In this document: in pieces, positions 6,409 through 10,989 of the stretch | How positions within the stretch are numbered: position 1 is the stretch's first letter | Layout: each line of letters opens with the position of its first letter | DNA from: Hydrogenovibrio sp. UBA650 | GTDB lineage: Bacteria > Pseudomonadota > Gammaproteobacteria > Thiomicrospirales > Thiomicrospiraceae | Assembly (NCBI GenBank): GCA_002299245.1 | Contig: DBOI01000079.1 | Location: 1-10,989, forward strand | DNA: 10,989 bases | Direction: 5' to 3' | Translations under genes and position numbers: made by a program | Notes under the pieces: generated by a model | The model's input: the letters and a program-made list of their open reading frames with translations, nothing else | Database searches by the model: none | Told to the model about the DNA's origin: nothing

Positions 6409-7329
6409 AAGTGAAATTACTTGCTGGGATTGCTGGTTTGCCTGACTCAGCATACTCATTCCAGCCTGTTGCAGCACTTGTGTACGAGCTAGGTTCGCAC
6501 TCTCTCGAGCAAAGTCTGCATCCATAATTCTCGATCTAGACGCTTGAATATTTTCATTTACATTCGCCAAGTTGGAAACGGTAGATTCCAGTCTGTTCTG
6601 AATCGCACCCCAGTTAGCACGCATCGTATTTAGAACAGAGATTCCCTGATTGATTACAGAAAGAGCAACCGAGGCTAGCTGAACGGCTGACGCATAGGTT
6701 GAAGTACCACCACTCGCTAAAAACATTGCCGAAGTAGCTGCACTAATCGTTGTGAAATCCATCAAAGGAATTGTGATTCTGTTTTTACCTGATTGAGCTT
6801 CCCAACCAGCATGAATTTTCAAGGCTGAATTCAAATCATTGATAGCGGATAGAGCTTGAGCGGAAATTGCTCCGAAGGTTGCAGAGGCGACACCACTTCC
6901 AAACGATGAATTATTCATGATATTCATACCGTTGAACTTGGTAGTATCTGCAACACGCTGTATTTCAAGTTGCAGCTGTCTAACTTCTGCCTGCATCTGT
7001 CTGCGGTTATCCATACTATAGGTACCGTTCATGGACTGGATAGCCAGCTCACGCATACGCTGTAACATGTCTACAACTTCTTCTGAAGCACCATCAAGCG
7101 TCTGAATCAACCCAATACCGTCATTGGCATTACGGATTGCCTGTTCAGTTCCCATAATCTGAGTAGTCATACCGGTTGCAACCGCCAAGCCAGCAGCATC
7201 ATCAGCTGCCTTGTTGATTCTCAAACCACTTGTTAAACGCTCCATAGAAGTCGCTTGCTCTCTTGAACTCATATCCAGAGTCCTTACAGCATTTAAAGAT
7301 GCCATATTTGTATTAATTACCATTGCCAT
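6400..7329 (-). CDS. fliC: Flagellin, proximal copy
   Basis: Filament subunit of 309 residues, close to the distal copy across both conserved ends: MAMVINTNMASLNAVR, RLTSGLRINKAADDAAGLAV at 31-50, QRMRELAIQSMNGTY at 90-104, ASRSRIMDADFARESANLA near 263-281. The middle (about 140-235) differs more from the distal copy but keeps GWEAQSGKNRI near 175-185 and TSTYAS near 209-214. Large D2/D3 domains are absent. The ATG at 7329 is chosen over an in-frame ATG at 7371 because AAGGAG lies 7 bases before it. A sigma-28-like promoter stands 64 bases upstream. It differs in 3' context too: a probable terminator follows, and no flaG. Which copy forms most of the filament cannot be told from sequence. Confidence 0.96.
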   Translation of the reverse strand: MAMVINTNMASLNAVRTLDMSSREQATSMERLTSGLRINKAADDAAGLAVATGMTTQIMGTEQAIRNANDGIGLIQTLDGASEEVVDMLQRMRELAIQSMNGTYSMDNRRQMQAEVRQLQLEIQRVADTTKFNGMNIMNNSSFGSGVASATFGAISAQALSAINDLNSALKIHAGWEAQSGKNRITIPLMDFTTISAATSAMFLASGGTSTYASAVQLASVALSVINQGISVLNTMRANWGAIQNRLESTVSNLANVNENIQASRSRIMDADFARESANLARTQVLQQAGMSMLSQANQQSQQVISLLQ

Positions 7330-7336
7330 GATATTT

Positions 7337-7342
7337 CTCCTT
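7337..7342 (-). promoter_or_regulatory. Ribosome binding site deciding the proximal flagellin start
   Basis: AAGGAG on the minus strand lies 7 bases before the ATG at 7329. This excludes the in-frame ATG at 7371, whose extra residues have no counterpart in flagellins and which would fall inside a leader hairpin. Confidence 0.85.
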
Positions 7343-7362
7343 GTGTAAATAACTGTGTATTT

Positions 7363-7387
7363 TTGAGGCACTCTTTGTTGCCTTCAA
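7363..7387 (-). other. Hairpin at the predicted 5' end of the proximal flagellin mRNA
   Basis: TTGAAGGCA (7379-7387) can pair with TGCCTCAA (7363-7370) on the minus strand, with one bulged base and an 8-base loop. The sigma-28-like promoter predicts transcription starting near 7386-7388, so the stem would begin almost at the first base of the mRNA. Such 5'-terminal stems can protect mRNA from decay. Confidence 0.45.
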
Positions 7388-7392
7388 TCTCT

Positions 7393-7418
7393 TTAACGGC
7401 AAGAAAAAACTATCTTTA
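7393..7418 (-). promoter_or_regulatory. Sigma-28 (FliA) promoter of the proximal flagellin
   Basis: On the minus strand TAAAGATA (7411-7418) is followed after 10 bases by GCCGTTAA (7393-7400). The consensus is TAAAGTTT-N11-GCCGATAA, so the -10 has one mismatch and the spacer is one base short. The place, upstream of a flagellin gene, fits late-class control by FliA. Confidence 0.65.
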
Positions 7419-7458
7419 GATTTTTTTGCGTTTGAATTTACGTGTAGCAGAAAAAGGT

Positions 7459-8391
7459 TTAGAAACTAATAAGAATTTTGGCAAGATAAACCGAGGTTGA
7501 ATCCTGGTGTGAAGAGTAATAGCTGACAAAAAGAGTTGACCCCTGTACCACCATGCCGGGATAGCTGCAATCACCATCTGAAGGCAGAGTCAATAAGGGT
7601 TTAAATTGAGATGATTGCAAATCCAGAGTAGCAATAATTGTTTGAGCGGAATCTTCAGTAAAGATACGGAATCCGGCCAAAAGTTCCCCATTTTGAAGTT
7701 GCAACATCTTGGGGCCGCCAATTCGCAGATCCATATCTTGCCACTGCCAGCGGGTAAATGGAGGCTTCGATGATCCCAATACTGCTGGACAATCGTTACC
7801 ATCTCTTCTAAGTAGACAATAAGCTGTTTTTGAAGGCTCATCATAAACCAAAGAAGATTCATTACTAAAACACTCAGAGGGAGGGAAGAAGTTTTTAACC
7901 ACAGCAGACCACTCAACACCCCTGTCAGAGCGATATAAACAACCGTCAATATCGAGTCGCGAGTAACCGACACTAAATAAACTCTGATCAAAGCTGGTCG
8001 CGCTCCAGCGCCAGGTGCCAATGGATGAGCTGCCTAATGGCAGCAACTCAAATTTCTCTCCATCAAAAAGCCAGTTGAGAGATGCAACAGAGAGTAACCG
8101 ATCTGAAGGCACAGAAAGCCTCACACCGGCCAACATGAGAAGGCGTTTCTCGGGGGTAATAACAAACTTTGGATCGCGAAGATCACCACCCTGCCACTCA
8201 ATTGTTACCTGTTTTGACCAAGAGCGGAAATCACTCGAACTGTAGAGAACGATTTTTCCATCCAACGACATATGGGTTGAAGCTTGGCGAAACCCGCACC
8301 ACCACTGGTTTTCAAAAAAAATCAAATCGGTGAATGCACTGTGGCCCTGAAGATCATCAATGGCTTGCAGTGATTCAAGTTTAAGCTGCAT
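7459..8391 (-). CDS. Sialidase-like beta-propeller (BNR/Asp-box) protein, cytoplasmic
   Basis: A 310-residue protein that reads as a sialidase-superfamily propeller. Visible landmarks are HSAFTDLIFFENQWWCGFRQ at 17-36, a blade turn SSSDFRSWS at 51-59, RDPKFVITP at 72-80, an Asp-box-like SDRGVEW at 155-161, NESSLVYDE at 177-185 with RRDG at 195-198, and GDCSYPGMVV at 273-282. These match a widespread family usually annotated as exo-alpha-sialidase-like; activity has not been established for most members. No signal peptide or membrane segment is seen, so it probably acts in the cytoplasm. It starts 6 bases after the Maf stop with a weak ribosome binding site, so coupled translation is likely. 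The inferred role is on sialic-acid-like (nonulosonic) sugars of flagellin, either trimming or binding. A non-catalytic lectin-like role or an unrelated glycosidase remains possible. Confidence 0.75.
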   Translation of the reverse strand: MQLKLESLQAIDDLQGHSAFTDLIFFENQWWCGFRQASTHMSLDGKIVLYSSSDFRSWSKQVTIEWQGGDLRDPKFVITPEKRLLMLAGVRLSVPSDRLLSVASLNWLFDGEKFELLPLGSSSIGTWRWSATSFDQSLFSVGYSRLDIDGCLYRSDRGVEWSAVVKNFFPPSECFSNESSLVYDEPSKTAYCLLRRDGNDCPAVLGSSKPPFTRWQWQDMDLRIGGPKMLQLQNGELLAGFRIFTEDSAQTIIATLDLQSSQFKPLLTLPSDGDCSYPGMVVQGSTLFVSYYSSHQDSTSVYLAKILISF

Positions 8392-8397
8392 ATAGAC

Positions 8398-10875
8398 TTA
8401 GGAGGCAATCAATTCAGTAACAATTTGATTCGCCGTTCTATTATCAGGTTCCTGCTCTAGAACCTGGCTCAATACGGTTTGCGCTCTAGAGCTATCGCCC
8501 TGCTTGATTAATAACTGCGCTAATTTAAGCTGGGCATTAATTTTGTTAGGTCTTTGTGAAAGGTACATATCAAAAACTTCAATTGCTCCTGAATCATTAT
8601 TCAGCAAGGATAACAAGTCAGCGTAAGGCACCATATAATCGAGGTTGATCTGTACTAATCTTTCCAGAACGATAAGTGATGCCTCATAGTCCTCAAGCCC
8701 CAAGGCAATCGGCAGCATTTTCTTAAGTGCGATATGCTTCAGAGTTGGCAAAGAGATAGGTTCATAGGCATTGAATGCATCGACAGCTTTTCCTTCAAGT
8801 TCCAACACCATACCTCTTAAAAGCATCAAAAAGTCCTGTTTCTGCTCCTCATTCGCAGTTTCCATATCGGCAACGTGATCGATAATTTTTTCAATCTCAG
8901 CCACGTTTGCTTGAGCAAAAGCGTTGTTTGCCCTTGCCAGAATCTTGGAAACATTGCTGATATTGCGCTCAATCATTTTTTGATACTGGTGGTCGGTTTT
9001 TTCAAACTCATGCTGGAAGCCATCTATCGATTCATTCAGAGCCTTTTGTTCCGACAGGTCATCAGGCAAGCCGTGCCACTCCTTCCAGATCAATGCCCTT
9101 CCCGGCTCTTTCCACTCAGCCCATTGTTCACTTAATTTTGCTGGTGACCCTTTCGGCTCGAGTTCTTGCAAGCGAAGTTTAGTACGCTGAATCCCCTGTT
9201 TAATCAGATCATAAAAGGCTTCACTCGCCGCTTTTGTACCACCAAAAAATGCTTGCAATTGCTCTGTTACCTCATCTGAAGACATCGCATTTTCGTTTTC
9301 TAGCGGCTTAAAAGAGTCGGCAAATAGGGCAGCTTGGTAGCGAGTCAAAAAATCACCATCCTTACCAATCAGATTATTGACCTTCTTTTGAATTTTGCCG
9401 ATTTTTTTGGCATTGCGTTGCACTACTTGCCCCTTGGCATCGTAAATCTTATCTGCAACCTCGACAGCATCATTGGATAGCTCTAGAATTTTCTTAAAAC
9501 GTTTCTGCTGCTTAATAAGCGACTTCTGGGTTTGTTCTATAAGCGTCTGCCTCTCTTCCAACGTCAGGGTCAAATCAACCTTGATCTCATCTATAAGGTC
9601 GGCTTTTAAGGCTGAGTGCAAGGAGACTTCATCTGGAGATTTATAGGTCACATGATTCATTTTTGCCGAGTGAAGTCCCAAACTGATAAATTCAATATCT
9701 TTATGGTTCAGGTATAAACTTACTGCTCTCTCCATTGCAAGACGCGCGGAGTAAAAGTCATCTGCGGTTTCAGTCATTTCCCCGGCATTATCTTCTACCA
9801 CCGCTTTACTGTGTTTTGCTACGGTGTCTGAGTGCTCGGCTTCGACACTGCCAGACTCATGAGTTTTCCCCCTGGCAAAACAGAAGTCGACACCTGAAAA
9901 GAAGACTCTGGTGGCCCCAAGAGAGACTGCAACATGTAGTGCGGTGTTGGTTACTGTCGGTCCTGGGCCGTCAAAATTATTTGGTAAATCAGAGTCTTTC
10001 CAGCCAAATTTCTCACCTAAATAACACGATAAGCCTGTCCATTGACTGACCAGGCGGTACTGAGCGTGAAAACTGTGAACCAGAATACTGTATTCAGAGT
10101 GGGTCAATAGCGACTTCGAGTTATCGAAACTCCAGGGAAAAGGGTCTACAGTAATAAAAAAGTCGACCAGAATTCCCTCTCGCTCCATTCGTTTAGCGAT
10201 TCGAGCCGCAGCGAAAATAATCAATCGATCCTGGTTGTCTTTTACCCAATCAATTGCATCATCAAGGGTTGGCCCTCCCCCCAAGATAATTGCTTCTCGT
10301 CCCTCTAGCTTGTTCTCGATTGTGGTTGTAGGCAGTAAATTGTCCGCAACGTTAATTAAACGCTGTTCTTCAAACACCTTGGCACTCTGTGAATTAAGTT
10401 CTGAGCGCAGGTAATTAGAAAAACCAACTTCAACTTTATCCCATAGTTTTGCATAGGCCGATCCTGGCGATGCATCCATAATCGCCAGAGATTTGATCAA
10501 GTGGATTTTTCTGCGAATGACATAACTACTGTAATCAGCGGATAGCAGTCCAAAGGGGAAGTTCTCATCAACTACTTTTACCTGTTCATCACTATTTTCA
10601 GAACCGAGATCCAGTGCTTGCATTACCTCTGAGAACTCAATAAAAACAAACTTACAAAATGCACTTTTGGACTGATTTTTGGCATATTCATAGAGCAGGC
10701 CGGAATCGGTACCCACTACGATATAGAGAGCTTCTTCATTTTCAAGGTAGGGCTTATAATAGGGAGCTAAAACATCCTCAGAAGAGCTGTTCTTAAAGGT
10801 AAGATTGTTAACATCCTGAAATGACTTCTCACCAATCGGGTTGGTAATAATTGCACTTAGATCTAAATCCGCCAT
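8398..10875 (-). CDS. maf: Maf-family (DUF115) motility-associated flagellin glycosyltransferase
   Basis: An 825-residue member of the motility accessory factor family, unrelated to the Maf nucleotide pyrophosphatase. In Campylobacter, Aeromonas and others such proteins transfer pseudaminic or legionaminic acid to Ser/Thr of flagellin in the cytoplasm before export. The N-terminal domain covers about 1-170. The DUF115 core runs about 190-410, with the glycine-rich loop ILGGGPTLDDA at 197-207, ITVDPFPWSF at 241-250 and GPTVTNTALHVAVSLGATRV at 305-324. A long charged helical part (430-700) follows, then TPR-like repeats near 745-815 (GAIEVFDMYLSQRPN, RAQTVLSQVLEQEPD) that could bind flagellin. 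The ATG at 10875 has only a weak GGGA ribosome binding site. A sigma-54-like promoter lies upstream and the sialidase-like gene directly downstream. The sugar donor cannot be read from the sequence. Confidence 0.9.
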   Translation of the reverse strand: MADLDLSAIITNPIGEKSFQDVNNLTFKNSSSEDVLAPYYKPYLENEEALYIVVGTDSGLLYEYAKNQSKSAFCKFVFIEFSEVMQALDLGSENSDEQVKVVDENFPFGLLSADYSSYVIRRKIHLIKSLAIMDASPGSAYAKLWDKVEVGFSNYLRSELNSQSAKVFEEQRLINVADNLLPTTTIENKLEGREAIILGGGPTLDDAIDWVKDNQDRLIIFAAARIAKRMEREGILVDFFITVDPFPWSFDNSKSLLTHSEYSILVHSFHAQYRLVSQWTGLSCYLGEKFGWKDSDLPNNFDGPGPTVTNTALHVAVSLGATRVFFSGVDFCFARGKTHESGSVEAEHSDTVAKHSKAVVEDNAGEMTETADDFYSARLAMERAVSLYLNHKDIEFISLGLHSAKMNHVTYKSPDEVSLHSALKADLIDEIKVDLTLTLEERQTLIEQTQKSLIKQQKRFKKILELSNDAVEVADKIYDAKGQVVQRNAKKIGKIQKKVNNLIGKDGDFLTRYQAALFADSFKPLENENAMSSDEVTEQLQAFFGGTKAASEAFYDLIKQGIQRTKLRLQELEPKGSPAKLSEQWAEWKEPGRALIWKEWHGLPDDLSEQKALNESIDGFQHEFEKTDHQYQKMIERNISNVSKILARANNAFAQANVAEIEKIIDHVADMETANEEQKQDFLMLLRGMVLELEGKAVDAFNAYEPISLPTLKHIALKKMLPIALGLEDYEASLIVLERLVQINLDYMVPYADLLSLLNNDSGAIEVFDMYLSQRPNKINAQLKLAQLLIKQGDSSRAQTVLSQVLEQEPDNRTANQIVTELIAS

Positions 10876-10920
10876 GATATTCCCAGTTGTGTATTTCTAA
10901 ATTTTATTTTTTTGCAGTTT

Positions 10921-10938
10921 AAGCAGCAATCAAGCCAA
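10921..10938 (-). promoter_or_regulatory. Sigma-54 promoter of the maf operon
   Basis: On the minus strand TTGGCTTGATTGCTGCTT has GG and GC separated by exactly 10 bases, with TTGGC at -24 and TGCT at -12. Transcription would begin near 10911, about 36 bases before the maf ATG. The -12 region resembles that of the fliD promoter candidate. It would place flagellin glycosylation under FleQ/sigma-54 control. Confidence 0.55.
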
Positions 10939-10989
10939 ATCCGATTCCAAAATCGGCTCACCCACTTCAAAATCTCTCTTTGCCTTTTT
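10930..10989 (-). CDS. Possible 3' end of an unidentified gene (partial)
   Basis: A reading frame entering from the right edge gives 19 residues ending in RDFEVGEPILESDLA and a TGA stop at 10930-10932. The composition looks protein-like, but the piece is too short to assign a family, and a second frame is also open here. If real, the maf promoter candidate overlaps the stop of this gene. Confidence 0.3.
   Translation of the reverse strand, partial: KKAKRDFEVGEPILESDLA
10941..10956 (-). repeat. Short inverted repeat upstream of maf
   Basis: CCGATT (10941-10946) and AATCGG (10951-10956) form a perfect 6-bp stem with a 4-base loop, 3 bases upstream of the sigma-54-like element. It may be chance within the upstream gene's end, a weak terminator of that gene, or a protein-binding site. 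Confidence 0.35.

Noticed and set aside
6333..6527. Plus-strand 64-codon frame between the flagellins
   Set aside because: It runs into the conserved C-terminal coding part of the proximal flagellin and has no ribosome binding site.
7330..7371. Upstream ATG at 7371 for the proximal flagellin
   Set aside because: The extra residues are not conserved between the two copies, and a proper AAGGAG site serves the ATG at 7329.
7590..8245. Minus-strand frame at 7590-8021 and plus-strand frame at 8015-8245
   Set aside because: They lie inside the sialidase-like gene, whose own frame carries consistent family motifs.
8875..10049. Plus-strand frames at 8875-9135 and 9735-10049
   Set aside because: They are antisense to the Maf gene and have no protein-like features.
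10941..10956. Inverted repeat as a full intrinsic terminator
   Set aside because: No T-run follows the stem on either strand; kept only as a short inverted repeat.

Overview
The window is a stretch of flagellar genes from a Gram-negative bacterium, most likely a marine gammaproteobacterium of moderately low GC (around 40% by eye). The order flagellin, flaG, fliD, fliS, fliT, fleQ is the one known from Pseudomonas, Marinobacter, Shewanella and Vibrio relatives. Sigma-54-like and sigma-28-like promoters fit the flagellar hierarchy of those groups. The species cannot be named from this sequence. Every supported gene is on the minus strand, so transcription runs from the right edge to the left.

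Right part (10989 to 7459): a possible gene tail at the edge is followed by a sigma-54-type promoter. Next come an 825-residue Maf/DUF115 flagellin glycosyltransferase with a C-terminal repeat tail and, 6 bases later, a signal-less sialidase-like beta-propeller protein. These two look like a flagellin-glycosylation operon.

Middle (7458 to 4307): two short flagellins (309 and 308 residues) lie in tandem. The first has a good sigma-28-like promoter and ends in a probable terminator. The second heads a tight unit with two different flaG paralogues, closed by a strong intrinsic terminator at 4307-4332.

Left part (4306 to 1): fliD (filament cap), fliS (flagellin chaperone) and fliT (FliD chaperone) follow a leader with both sigma-54-like and sigma-28-like promoters. 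FliD is unusually long (786 residues) and repeats an N-terminal motif inside its middle. After a weak terminator comes a near-consensus sigma-70 promoter and the master regulator fleQ, whose 3' end is outside the window. This FleQ starts directly at the AAA+ domain. It has no N-terminal FleQ domain and no room for one, and its known cyclic-di-GMP-contact motifs are mostly changed.

Together the genes make, chaperone, glycosylate and cap the filament, and control the regulon. The points most worth checking are the short FleQ, the sialidase-like partner of Maf, the enlarged FliD and the leader hairpins of the flagellin mRNAs. No RNA genes, CRISPR arrays or mobile elements were seen, and no gene-free stretch exceeds about 210 bases.
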